From NCBI GenBank assembly GCA_003023725.1, contig PXYT01000015.1:1-63884 (forward strand): 63,884 nucleotides of DNA. Reading direction: 5' to 3'. A model generated the notes under the pieces. It searched no databases and was not told the origin of the DNA. It was given only the letters and a program-made list of their open reading frames with translations. The first letter of the stretch is position 1. Each line of letters begins with the position of its first letter. Source of the stretch: Sulfobacillus benefaciens (GTDB taxonomy: Bacteria; Bacillota; Sulfobacillia; Sulfobacillales; Sulfobacillaceae). The position numbers were made by a program, and so were the translations under genes. Below are positions 45,456 to 54,037 of this stretch, one piece after another.

Positions 45456-46217
45456 ATGAATAAACTCCCTTCGACGCGACGGCAGAAAATTTTAGACTTG
45501 GCCGTTCAACAGGATATGGTTCGGGTCGATGAATTGGTCAAGCGATTCAATGTCTCCGCAGAGACAATACGACGCGATCTTGATGGAATGGCGAGTGAGG
45601 GTTTGCTTTTGAGGACTCATGGAGGGGCTATGCTTCAATTCGAGTCTGAGGCGCAACGATCCTACGCACAGCGGGAATTGCTCCGCTCAGACATAAAACA
45701 GCGTATGGCCGCCGTGGCTATTAAACAACTTCCCGTAAGTGGTTCCGTGTTGATCGATGCGGGATCGACGACAACGGCCATCGCTGAGCGAATGCCGGGT
45801 AATGAGCATCTCAATGTTGTGACGAATGCTTTAACGGTCGTTAATGCTCTGGCGAGGAATCAAGCCCGGGTTCAATTACTCGGTGGGGAAATAAGGTGGG
45901 AAAGTTTTGCCGCAATTGGAGTGAGAACGATTTTGCAACTACAAGAATTAAGATTCGACGTCGCCTTCATTGGATGTAATAGCATGGACGCCAACGGATT
46001 CTACACATCAACGGAAACAGAAGCTCTAACCAAGGCCGCCATGGGTAAGCAGGCCCGGCGGGTAATTCTCGTAGCGGACGGGGCAAAGTTTCGCACTCCA
46101 GATTTTGCCCAAATTGGCATTTGGGATGCAGTGCATTGCCTGATAACCGATGGTCCGGTTCCGGAAGATGTTTCGGTGGTGTTAAACAATAAATCCGTTG
46201 ATGTGATATTGGCATAA
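45456..46217 (+). CDS. DeoR-family transcriptional regulator
   Basis: A 253-aa regulator. The N-terminal helix-turn-helix is RRQKILDLAVQQDMVRVDEL then FNVSAETIRRDLDGM, followed by LLLRTHGGAM. The C-terminal DeoR sensor domain includes GSVLIDAGSTTTAIAERM, the FIGCNSMDANGFYT strand and MGKQARRVILVADGAKF. Such proteins respond to sugar phosphates. It probably controls the importer operon and manA through the inverted repeat at 39451-39512. ATG 45456 has AAGGTG about 12 nt upstream. Its longer upstream frame overlaps the kinase and is not used. Confidence 0.88.
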   Translation: MNKLPSTRRQKILDLAVQQDMVRVDELVKRFNVSAETIRRDLDGMASEGLLLRTHGGAMLQFESEAQRSYAQRELLRSDIKQRMAAVAIKQLPVSGSVLIDAGSTTTAIAERMPGNEHLNVVTNALTVVNALARNQARVQLLGGEIRWESFAAIGVRTILQLQELRFDVAFIGCNSMDANGFYTSTETEALTKAAMGKQARRVILVADGAKFRTPDFAQIGIWDAVHCLITDGPVPEDVSVVLNNKSVDVILA

Positions 46218-46227
46218 GGAGGTTTCT

Positions 46228-47169
46228 ATGCGAAAAAAAGACGTATTGGCGATTGGCATGGCCGTCGCCGATGTGATTATCAAGCCGGTAGACGCATTAC
46301 CTCCCAGTGGAGGACTGAACACCGTCAGTACTTTTCTGTTAACGTCTGGGGGAGTGGCATCCACTTTTTCGCACGATATAGCCCGGTTAGGGTTAAAATC
46401 CGGACTGGTTGGAACGATCGGGAACGATTTGCTGGGAGAAATGCTTCTTCAAAGCTTAATTCGAGACAGAGTTGATGTTTCTCTTATTCGGAAGACGGAC
46501 GAATGGCCTACGGGTGGAACAGTTGTACTCGTTGACTCTCGCGGAGAGAGAAGTTTTTACCATTATCCCGGCGCCTCTTTGAAATTGATTGGGCCTAGTG
46601 CTGTTCCCATTGACGGCTACCGTCACATTCACTTCGGAGGAAGCCCGTTAATTCCGGAATATGATGGGGAACCCGGCCTCACATTGTTGGCTGAAGCCCG
46701 CCGGCTGGGCGTGTCCACAAGTATTGATACGGTCTACAGTCCGGGAGGAAATTGGGAAGGAACACGAGAATTACTTAAATTGACGGATATTGCGCTACCC
46801 AGTTTTCACGAGGCATTGCGATTGGCTGAAACAGATAGTCCTCTTGATCAGGCGCGGTACCTGATTGATCGCGGCGTTCAAATTGCCGTCATTAAACTCG
46901 GAGAACAAGGAGCACTGATTCTTGAAAAGGGATGCGCTCCCTTGTCGATTCATCCCCCTGCTGTCGTGCCGGTTGACAATACGGGGGCTGGCGAGGCATT
47001 TTGTGCGGGGTTTATATGTGGCTACTTAAAAGGATGGGATATTACCCGAACAGCAAATTTTGCGGTGTCATGTGGAGCATTGGCCACGCAGTCCCTAGGG
47101 GGTCCTTTAATGATTGACTCAATGGATGACGTAGAGCGTTGGATGGCGGCCAACCCTGTAACGTCGTAA
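46228..47169 (+). CDS. PfkB-family carbohydrate kinase with altered catalytic motif
   Basis: A 313-aa ribokinase-like protein. Signature 1 is seen in GGVASTFSHDIARLGLKSGLVGTIGND, and signature 2 reads VDNTGAGEAFCAGF. In active members the latter is D-T/N-x-GAGD-x-F, the last Asp being the catalytic base; here a GAG codon gives Glu. The rest of the fold, including GGSPLIPEYDG and the C-terminal helices, looks intact. It may be slower, use another substrate, or be inactive. ATG 46228 has AAGGAGG upstream; 10 nt after the DeoR gene. Possible ribokinase, 2-keto-3-deoxygluconate or fructokinase-type substrates. Confidence 0.83.
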   Translation: MRKKDVLAIGMAVADVIIKPVDALPPSGGLNTVSTFLLTSGGVASTFSHDIARLGLKSGLVGTIGNDLLGEMLLQSLIRDRVDVSLIRKTDEWPTGGTVVLVDSRGERSFYHYPGASLKLIGPSAVPIDGYRHIHFGGSPLIPEYDGEPGLTLLAEARRLGVSTSIDTVYSPGGNWEGTRELLKLTDIALPSFHEALRLAETDSPLDQARYLIDRGVQIAVIKLGEQGALILEKGCAPLSIHPPAVVPVDNTGAGEAFCAGFICGYLKGWDITRTANFAVSCGALATQSLGGPLMIDSMDDVERWMAANPVTS

Positions 47170-47541
47170 AATGTGTGGCACGAGGGATTTACAGCATGAC
47201 AGAACAAGGTTGGCAGTTACTTTAAAAGTGGAGGGTTCTTGAGAGAAATTTTTAATCTCTCAAGTGAGGCACTGTTTTGTCTATTGTCTTGGTCATGGAC
47301 CGGTGAAACGGCGTATTCGGCCAATGGGGCCGTGAGGAGGCCGTCACCAGAAACTGAGGGTGTTTTATGCGTGGACTGCAAGGAACGAGTGGTGCCGGAT
47401 GGGCCTAGTGTAGCCGAGGGCCTCGACGGATCCATTCATCTCATTGCCCTGTAAGATGTCTTCAGTGTCTTTCTGGCCAAACGCACGAGTCTTTCTTAAT
47501 AACAATGGTGGTGTTCTTGGAGGAGGCGAACAGTCCACAAT
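47170..47541. other. Short gap with a broken frame
   Basis: A 71-codon frame at 47239-47454 (plus) has gene-like text (GVLCVDCKERVVPDG) but neither a convincing ribosome site nor a known family. Probably a remnant. No terminator for the upstream operon is visible. Confidence 0.3.
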
Positions 47542-48438
47542 ATGAAAAGAGGGCATGAGACGATCCTCTATGGGGCGATCGAAGCGGGAGGCACTAAGGT
47601 GCTTTGCGGCGTGGGAAAGCGCAGCGGTGAAATGCTGGATTATGTGAGCATTCCTACTAGGTCTCCGCAAGACACTCTACCGGAAGTGATAGCATTCTTC
47701 CGGGCCCACCCGGTGAAGCGCCTGGGGGTCGCGTCCTTTGGCCCGCTGGATTTGGATCCCAAGCATGCGACATATGGATGTCTCACTAACACCCCTAAAA
47801 TCGCATGGCGCGGTGTTAACTGGTACCGTCTCTTAACTGAAGGTTTAAAAATTCCCGTAACAGTGGAAACCGATGTTAATGCCGCTATTCTGGCAGAACA
47901 CGCCTGGGGATCTGCCATCTCCGTACATACGGCTCTCTACGTGACTGTCGGTACAGGAATTGGTGGAGGAGCTATGGTGGCAGGTCGGCCGTTGCATGGA
48001 TTGATGCATCCTGAAATGGGACATATTGGCGTTCATAGACTGCCCGAGGATGTATTCCCCGGATTATGTCCGGCTCACGAGGACTGTTTGGAGGGGATGG
48101 CCTCCGGCCCTGCGCTATCCCAACGCTGGGATATGTCCCCGGCCTGTCTTCCCACAACACACCGTGGATGGGCATGGGAAGCAGATTACCTTGCTCAAGC
48201 TTTAGCCACGTATATCTACGTCTTATCACCTCAACGAATTGTGCTCGGCGGTGGCGTGATGCAACATATCCCGTTATTTCCCGCCATTCGTCAGCGAGTG
48301 ACGGAACTCTTGAAGGGTTATATTAAACGACCCGAACTGGACAAAATGGACACTTATATCGTACCTGCGTCCCTAGCACCACTGACCGGTTTGTATGGCG
48401 GTCTCCGGTTAGCCATCTCGTCTGAGTCATCCGGGTAA
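47542..48438 (+). CDS. ROK-family sugar kinase (fructokinase-like)
   Basis: A 298-aa ROK kinase. The ATP loop is YGAIEAGGTKVLCGVGKR, the catalytic Asp lies in TVETDVNAAILAEHAWG, the glycine-rich VTVGTGIGGGAMV follows, and the zinc site is H-x(n)-C-x-x-H-x-x-x-C in HPEMGHIGVH with FPGLCPAHEDCLEG. This matches the Bacillus fructokinase (ScrK/GmuE) subgroup. It likely phosphorylates fructose or mannose to the 6-phosphate, linking to ManA and glycolysis. The ribosome site GGAGG lies about 15 nt before ATG 47542, farther than ideal. It stands 370 nt after the PfkB gene. Confidence 0.87.
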   Translation: MKRGHETILYGAIEAGGTKVLCGVGKRSGEMLDYVSIPTRSPQDTLPEVIAFFRAHPVKRLGVASFGPLDLDPKHATYGCLTNTPKIAWRGVNWYRLLTEGLKIPVTVETDVNAAILAEHAWGSAISVHTALYVTVGTGIGGGAMVAGRPLHGLMHPEMGHIGVHRLPEDVFPGLCPAHEDCLEGMASGPALSQRWDMSPACLPTTHRGWAWEADYLAQALATYIYVLSPQRIVLGGGVMQHIPLFPAIRQRVTELLKGYIKRPELDKMDTYIVPASLAPLTGLYGGLRLAISSESSG

Positions 48439-49275
48439 TCCCGTTGGTCCATTGGTCCCTTGTGATCATGACAGAAAATGTCTTTATACTCCAGAGCCCG
48501 AGTCTGCACTCTTGGAGGGTTCGGTATCATTACTGCTCAAGAGCGAATGAAAATATTGAAATCGCGAGAAGTCGGAAGGGCGAGATGGGCAGTGTCAACT
48601 TTAAGAGGGCTCCCATCAATCGGGGAAGTTTGATGCGGAGGATCACCCGCTGACGTGGTGGGGGAATGCCTACTTGCGGTGTGACCTAATCGAAGCGGTC
48701 GACCGGGTTGGTGTGTTCGACCCGCAATTCGAAGCATTCTACATCCACCAGTGCTGCAAAGCCGCCCACCATCCACACAAGCGGACGTTGGTGCTGACAG
48801 CAAGGAAAGTGACCGGCGTGATCCACGAACTGCTGACCCGGGGCCAACTCCACGATGGAAGGAGGTTCCGATCGTAACACTCCTTCTGTGCGCCATTACG
48901 GGGTTCCCACTCATTCACTCAATCAACCGCCTTGCTTGGTTGCACGACCCCATTCGAGACAGTTTTCAGGTTCCAAATGTGAGATTGTCTCTTTCTTGTT
49001 TAGTGTTTAGTTTCATATTAATCTTAATCCATCACTCGAATACCGACGTTCCATCCGAGTTCTCAAAGCTGTTTCAGCCTTCTTGCGGTGTGGAAATCGC
49101 TGTGGTTATCCCACTATAGTTCCGACGTTTTAGTGTCTAATAATTCTATAATTTAGCGCAACAGTATTGACTTGCATTCTAGTATGCGTTAGTTTGAGGT
49201 TATTAGTTCGCAATGTAGTCTAAAATTATGTTTTGCATCATTAGTGGTATTTTTTTGAAAGGGAGGAGATTAGTA
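48439..49275. other. 0.8-kb gap with the IS110 fragment and promoter for the oligosaccharide importer
   Basis: Besides the transposase fragment there is no gene. A TTGACT hexamer at about 49167 followed 17 bp later by TAGTTT could be a weak promoter of the Dpp-type importer operon, about 80 nt before its start. A GCAT/ATGC inverted pair lies in the spacer and could be an operator for the GntR/FCD regulator. Confidence 0.35.
48605..48877 (+). pseudogene. IS110-family transposase, C-terminal fragment
   Basis: The frame begins right after a stop and reads HQSGKFDAEDHPLTWWG, NAYLRCDLIEAVDRVGVFDP and RTLVLTARKVTGVIHELLTRG. This is the C-terminal transposase domain of IS110-like elements, whose pattern is RGNPYLR...L..A...DP...Y, then LV.TARK..R.V..LL. 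The N-terminal DEDD part is missing, and no ends are visible. It marks an old insertion between the sugar and glucuronoxylan modules. Confidence 0.75.
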
Positions 49276-50934
49276 GTGGTGAAGCTAACGAAAATGGCGA
49301 TTGGCATAGGCTCTGCAGCGTTGGTAGCAGCTGGTTTGGCTGGGTGTGGAAGTTCGTCCCCAAGTCAGCAGGCCAGCGGAACAGCTGCACCGTTAATCAT
49401 TGCAGGAGATTTTGCCAACCCCACAATGACAGAAAATTTTAACCCTTTAAGCATCAATCACCTTTACGGTACCAACTTTATATATGAGCCGCTGTACGTT
49501 GTTAACCTCATGAATGGGCACCAAACCCCATGGTTAGCTACTTCGTATAAGTGGGCGAATGCAACAACATTGCAATTCACTATCCGCTCCGGCGTGAAAT
49601 GGAATAATGGACGTCCTTTTTCTGCCAAAGATGTGGTCTATACGTTCAATCTCATTAGAAAGTATCCGGCTTTAGACACCAACGGGGTATGGAATTCCTT
49701 GGCGTCGGTCACCTCTTCAGGAAATGTTGTGACTTTCAGATTTTCTCATGTCAACATTCCGGAGTGGTATTATATCGCGACGACTCCTATTGTGAGCGAG
49801 TACCAGTTTAGCCGTGTGCCAAATCCCGTAACATTCACCGATCCTCACCCCGTTGGCACGGGTCCTTTTATGGTGTCATCCTTTACGGGAGAGCAATATG
49901 ACCTTAAGGACAATCCATACTATTGGCAAAAAGATAAAATCAAAGTCCCCGAAATGGAATTCCGAGGGGTGACGGGAAATACTTCAGTCGACGAATGGTT
50001 AGTGAGCGACCAGGTTGACTGGGCTCAATCCTTCATTCCGAATATGCAGAAGCTATTCATCGATAAGAATCCAGCCACAAACCATTCGTTCCAGCCACCA
50101 TCTAGCCCTTGGACCTTATTTATGAATTTGACGAAGTGGCCATTTAATCAACTTGACTTCCGCAAGGCTCTGGCCTACGACATTAATCGTAAGGAGATTG
50201 TCTCAAAAGCAGAATACAATATGATGACACCGGACCACCAGTCGCTGTTGCCGCCCACCATGAATAACTGGCTCAATCCCCAACTTTTTAAGCGATATGA
50301 CTACCATTATGATCCGGCAAAAGCTGCGAAGGAATTGGCCAAAATGGGGCTGAAAAGAAACAGTCATGGACAGCTGTTGGCACCGAATGGGCAGCCCATT
50401 ACGCTGACCCTGGAAGTTCCAGCAGGATGGACGGACATTATTCAGGACGGCAAAATTATGGTGGACTCATTCAAAAAACTGGGAATAACTGTTGACGAGA
50501 TTACCCCATCGCCAACCACGGTCACCGATAATGTACAAACGGGTAGTTACGAGATGGCGCTGCAAGCAGCGATTGGGGTTCCGGAACCATACTTTGTTTA
50601 CTACGAAGAATTAGACGGTGCGCAAACTGCGCCGATTGGTCACGTGGCACCCAGCAATTATGAGCGTTGGAATAATCCGACTACCAACAAATTGCTCAGC
50701 GAATTTGCAAGAACGACTAATCCGCAGCTACAGAAGAAAATCATGTATCAGCTACAGAAAATCGTATTAACTCAAGTGCCCGTGATACCCTATGACTATG
50801 GTGTATTTTGGTTCCAGAATACGACAACACACTATACAGGGTGGCCAACTGCGAAAAATCCGTACGCTCCAGGACAAGTATACGCTTATCCGGATAATCT
50901 CCTCGTTGTGACGCATTTGCGCCCTGTGAAGTAA
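49276..50934 (+). CDS. ABC transporter substrate-binding lipoprotein, family 5 (Dpp/Opp type)
   Basis: A 552-aa binding protein with signal peptide and lipobox LAGC, then family-5 blocks: NPLSINHLYGTNFIYEPLY, TIRSGVKWNNGRPFSAKDVVYTF, the HPVGTGPFMV strand, and DFRKALAYDINRKEIV. Family 5 proteins bind peptides or, in many thermophiles, oligosaccharides. With GH67/GH3 genes nearby, aldouronic acid or xylo-oligosaccharide binding is inferred. GTG 49276 is chosen with GGAGG 9 nt upstream; 16 earlier codons are open but not signal-peptide-like. First gene of the operon. Confidence 0.87.
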   Translation: MVKLTKMAIGIGSAALVAAGLAGCGSSSPSQQASGTAAPLIIAGDFANPTMTENFNPLSINHLYGTNFIYEPLYVVNLMNGHQTPWLATSYKWANATTLQFTIRSGVKWNNGRPFSAKDVVYTFNLIRKYPALDTNGVWNSLASVTSSGNVVTFRFSHVNIPEWYYIATTPIVSEYQFSRVPNPVTFTDPHPVGTGPFMVSSFTGEQYDLKDNPYYWQKDKIKVPEMEFRGVTGNTSVDEWLVSDQVDWAQSFIPNMQKLFIDKNPATNHSFQPPSSPWTLFMNLTKWPFNQLDFRKALAYDINRKEIVSKAEYNMMTPDHQSLLPPTMNNWLNPQLFKRYDYHYDPAKAAKELAKMGLKRNSHGQLLAPNGQPITLTLEVPAGWTDIIQDGKIMVDSFKKLGITVDEITPSPTTVTDNVQTGSYEMALQAAIGVPEPYFVYYEELDGAQTAPIGHVAPSNYERWNNPTTNKLLSEFARTTNPQLQKKIMYQLQKIVLTQVPVIPYDYGVFWFQNTTTHYTGWPTAKNPYAPGQVYAYPDNLLVVTHLRPVK

Positions 50935-51072
50935 GTAATTTTCGGAAACGGTGGGTGGACAGAGAAGGGTTTTTGACTCCTCTTTACCGGGTCTAAGTAA
51001 GCCGAGCCGATAACGTTCTGTCAAATAGTTGGTACAGTGTTGCGCCGTGGTGGGTTAGGGGGCATGATTGTC

Positions 51073-51876
51073 GTGAAAATTCTTGAAGTGATTCACCACC
51101 TCCAGAGTTTGGGCAGTCGACCGGAAAACACGGTGGATGCCCTAATCTCTGGAAACGACGAAAATGAGGTAACGGGTATTGCCACGACTTTTATGCCGAC
51201 GGTGGCTGTTCTCCAGCGAGCGTGTCAACGTCATATCAACCTAGTCATTGCGCATGAATCGCCCTTCTATAACCATCGGCCAGATGCGCATGCTGTGGAC
51301 GATCCCGTTTATCTTAATAAGATGCAAATTTTGGCCGATGCTCACATGGCTCTTTTTCGGTTGCACGATACGCTGCACAGAAGAGACCCCGACTGGATCG
51401 CGCAGGCCGTGGTTCACGAGTTGGACTGGGATTCATACGTAACGAATTCTACGATTGCGACGACCTTACCCTTTCAAACCCATCTTCTGGAGATACCTGA
51501 AATGTCGCTCAAGACTTTAGCGGGGTATGTCAAACAACGCTTGCGGGTGCCTTTTGTTCGCGTCGTGGGAGATTTAAACATGTCTTGCCGCCGCATCGGG
51601 CTGTTGCCAGGCTACTCAGGAACAGGTGCCCTCGTGATTCCATTTTTTAGGCAGGCGAAGCTTGATGTGGTCATTGTGGGGGAAGGACCGGAGTGGGAGG
51701 CTCCAGAGTATGTTCGGGATGCGGTATTGCAAGGCTCGTATTTGGGACTCGTTGTCGTGGGACATTTAGCGAGCGAAGCTGCAGGCATGAAGCTATTGGC
51801 TCAGCACCTACAAAGAGTATTTAGCCATCTAAATACCGAGTATTTAGATGATTCATCACCATTTGTTCTTTTTTAA
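51073..51876 (+). CDS. NIF3/DUF34-family metal-binding protein
   Basis: A 267-aa member of the NIF3 (GTP cyclohydrolase 1 type 2-like) family. The start MKILEVIHHLQSLG and the metal motif AHESPFYNHRPD are characteristic, and near the C-terminus VVVGHLASEAAGMKLL supplies the second His/Glu pair. NIF3 proteins form toroidal hexamers with di-metal sites; their substrates are unresolved. It sits between the binding-protein gene and the permease genes of an ABC importer, which is unusual. GTG 51073 is preferred (GGGGG 10 nt upstream); ATG 51064 is too close to that site. Confidence 0.8.
   Translation: MKILEVIHHLQSLGSRPENTVDALISGNDENEVTGIATTFMPTVAVLQRACQRHINLVIAHESPFYNHRPDAHAVDDPVYLNKMQILADAHMALFRLHDTLHRRDPDWIAQAVVHELDWDSYVTNSTIATTLPFQTHLLEIPEMSLKTLAGYVKQRLRVPFVRVVGDLNMSCRRIGLLPGYSGTGALVIPFFRQAKLDVVIVGEGPEWEAPEYVRDAVLQGSYLGLVVVGHLASEAAGMKLLAQHLQRVFSHLNTEYLDDSSPFVLF
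51826..51850. repeat. 10-bp inverted repeat in the NIF3 gene end
   Basis: CATCTAAATA (51826-51835) and TATTTAGATG (51841-51850) flank a 5-nt loop inside the last codons of the NIF3 gene. It may be an mRNA hairpin that separates the SBP-NIF3 part from the permease part, an operator, or chance. Confidence 0.4.
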
Positions 51877-52118
51877 CGTTGCCGATTATCCACTTGTATG
51901 CCAGTATTCTCTAATTTTAAATTGTTGATTCGCGATGTGTTCGAATGTTGCACTCTTGACTAAAAAGAATACTCAATGAGAGAAATACTAACTGGACTGC
52001 CAGGGGCATGAGCTATCTTCCTGTCATGGCCAAGAGATTCTACTGTGTCTCCCCGACATTTTTCTCATTGACAGGCAGTGTACTCCGATTCGTCAGCAGC
52101 AATGAGGGAGGGCTTCTT
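51877..52118. other. Gap between NIF3 and permease genes
   Basis: About 240 bp without a gene. An AGTATTCTCT motif near 51903 recurs inverted near 51980-51990 (AGAAATACT), so the region may hold an operator for a second promoter. Frames upstream of 52119 lack a ribosome site. Confidence 0.3.
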
Positions 52119-53117
52119 ATGCGGTTTTTTCTTAAGCGAACGCTTCTCTTAATCGCAACTTTATGGGTGGCTGTTACGCTAAATTTCCTTATTCCCCGTC
52201 TTATGCCGGGTAATCCTGGTCAAGCCATGATTGCAAAGTTCACGGGCGAAGGACATCCCTTGAATCCAGCCGCTCTTCATAGTATTGATATTATGCTCGG
52301 CATATCCCATGCCAGTTTGTTGACTCAGTACTGGAACTATTTAGGGGAAGTGGTTCACTTGAACTTCGGGATGTCATTTTCCTACTTCCCCTATACCGTA
52401 GCACAATTAATCGAGCGTGCTTTACCATGGACATTGGGACTTGTTGGTATTGCGACGATTATCAGCTTTGCCTTGGGGACGGCACTGGGAGTGATAGCGG
52501 CCTGGGGTCGAAATACGACGACGGACGGACTTTTAACGACTATTGCGGCTTTCCTCAATACTTTTCCCTATTTCTGGTTTGCGTTAGTGGCAGTCTACAT
52601 CATGGGATTTATTTTGCATTGGTTTCCGTTGTCAGGGGGTTATACGCCGGGAGCAACGCCGGTATTCTCCTTAGGATTTATCACGGACGTTATTCGTCAT
52701 GGTGTTTTGCCCGCTCTTACTATTGTTGTCAGTTCTGTGGGCGGTTGGTTAATTGGGATGCGTAACAACATGATTAATACCTTGGGAGAGGATTATGTCC
52801 TCTTGGCTCAAGCAAAAGGCTTGAAAAGCCGGTGGATTGCCACTATGTATGCGGCTCACAATGCGATTCTTCCCAACATTACGGGTTTTGGCATGGCGCT
52901 GGGTTTTGTGGTGGCAGGATCGTTGTTAACGGAGGTCGTTTTTGGGTATCCCGGGATGGGCAACTTACTCTATAACGCGGTTATTAACGAAGATTATCCC
53001 TTGATGCAAGGAATTTTTTTGGTAATTGTTACATGTGTGGTCGTAGCCAATTTTATTGTTGATTTACTGTATGTATTAATTGATCCACGCGTTCGGTATG
53101 GAGAAGAGAGGGACTAA
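52119..53117 (+). CDS. ABC transporter permease (DppB-like)
   Basis: A 332-aa permease with six helices. The short N-terminal helix MRFFLKRTLLLIATLWVAVTL and the FLIPRLMPGNPGQAMI periplasmic start are typical of DppB/OppB, and the EAA-type cytoplasmic loop reads EDYVLLAQAKGLKSRWIATMYAAHNAILP. ATG 52119 has GAGGGAGGG 6 nt upstream, which decides it over 37 earlier open codons. Followed 2 nt later by the DppC-like gene. Confidence 0.9.
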   Translation: MRFFLKRTLLLIATLWVAVTLNFLIPRLMPGNPGQAMIAKFTGEGHPLNPAALHSIDIMLGISHASLLTQYWNYLGEVVHLNFGMSFSYFPYTVAQLIERALPWTLGLVGIATIISFALGTALGVIAAWGRNTTTDGLLTTIAAFLNTFPYFWFALVAVYIMGFILHWFPLSGGYTPGATPVFSLGFITDVIRHGVLPALTIVVSSVGGWLIGMRNNMINTLGEDYVLLAQAKGLKSRWIATMYAAHNAILPNITGFGMALGFVVAGSLLTEVVFGYPGMGNLLYNAVINEDYPLMQGIFLVIVTCVVVANFIVDLLYVLIDPRVRYGEERD

Positions 53118-53119
53118 AA

Positions 53120-54037
53120 ATGCAGAATTTGATGACGGAGCCAGAAGGCACTTCAGAAGTTTCGGATTTGTCAAAGGGACACTCGTCAACGTGGCGAACG
53201 TACTTTAACATCCTGTGGTCAAACCGCAAATCACGTGTCGGGCTCATCGTGTTTTCGACATTTATTCTGATTTCTATCTTTGGTCAACTTATTGCTCCGT
53301 ACTCAGCGTCTAATACGTCATTCCCCACCATGATGGGACCTTCTTTACAACATCTGCTCGGAACTACACAGGAGGGTCAGGATGTTTTAAGCCAACTCTT
53401 AGTAGGCACGGGGATTTCCGTAATTACCGCATTAGCCACAGGGCTGATCGCGACTCTCATCGCGGTATTCATAGGATTTCTCTCAGGGTACTCGCAGGGC
53501 GCCGGTGATGATGGGTTATCCTTTCTAACTAACGTCTTTCTGGTCCTTCCTGCATTGCCGCTGCTGATCGTATTGGCTTCGTATGCGCCGGGGCGCGGAA
53601 GTACTCTAATCATTATCATTGTCGGACTGACAGGATGGCCATGGGGAGCACGCGTGTTACGAGCCCAGGTGAAATCGTTACGGACACGAGATTATGTTCT
53701 CGCGGCTAAGCTGGCTGGGGATTCGACAATGCGTATCTTGATGAGGGAGATTTTGCCAAATATGTTGTCATTGGTGATGGCGGGATTTTTAGGCGCTTCT
53801 CAATATGGTTTGTTGACCTCAGTGGGGTTAGAGTTTCTAGGACTAGGTAATCCCAACCAGGCGTCATGGGGAACGATGCTGTATTGGGCGCAAAATGCTT
53901 CCGCTTTGCTCAGCGGGCAGTGGGCTTGGATTCTAGCGCCTGGTCTCTGTATTGCTCTCTTCGGTATGTCGATGGTTCTTATTAATTTTGGGTTTGACAG
54001 AATTGCTAATCCTCGCTTAGGGGGTGCGGAAGAATGA
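53120..54037 (+). CDS. ABC transporter permease (DppC-like)
   Basis: A 305-aa permease with six helices: WSNRKSRVGLIVFSTFILI (N-terminal helix of OppC_N type), the conserved LGTTQEGQDVLSQLLVGTG (normally GTD..GRDV.SR), and the EAA loop RTRDYVLAAKLAGDSTMRILMREILPN. It forms a heterodimeric channel with the DppB-like protein. ATG 53120 lies 3 nt after the upstream stop with GAGAGGGAC as ribosome site. Overlaps the next ATPase gene by 4 nt (ATGA). Confidence 0.9.
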   Translation: MQNLMTEPEGTSEVSDLSKGHSSTWRTYFNILWSNRKSRVGLIVFSTFILISIFGQLIAPYSASNTSFPTMMGPSLQHLLGTTQEGQDVLSQLLVGTGISVITALATGLIATLIAVFIGFLSGYSQGAGDDGLSFLTNVFLVLPALPLLIVLASYAPGRGSTLIIIIVGLTGWPWGARVLRAQVKSLRTRDYVLAAKLAGDSTMRILMREILPNMLSLVMAGFLGASQYGLLTSVGLEFLGLGNPNQASWGTMLYWAQNASALLSGQWAWILAPGLCIALFGMSMVLINFGFDRIANPRLGGAEE

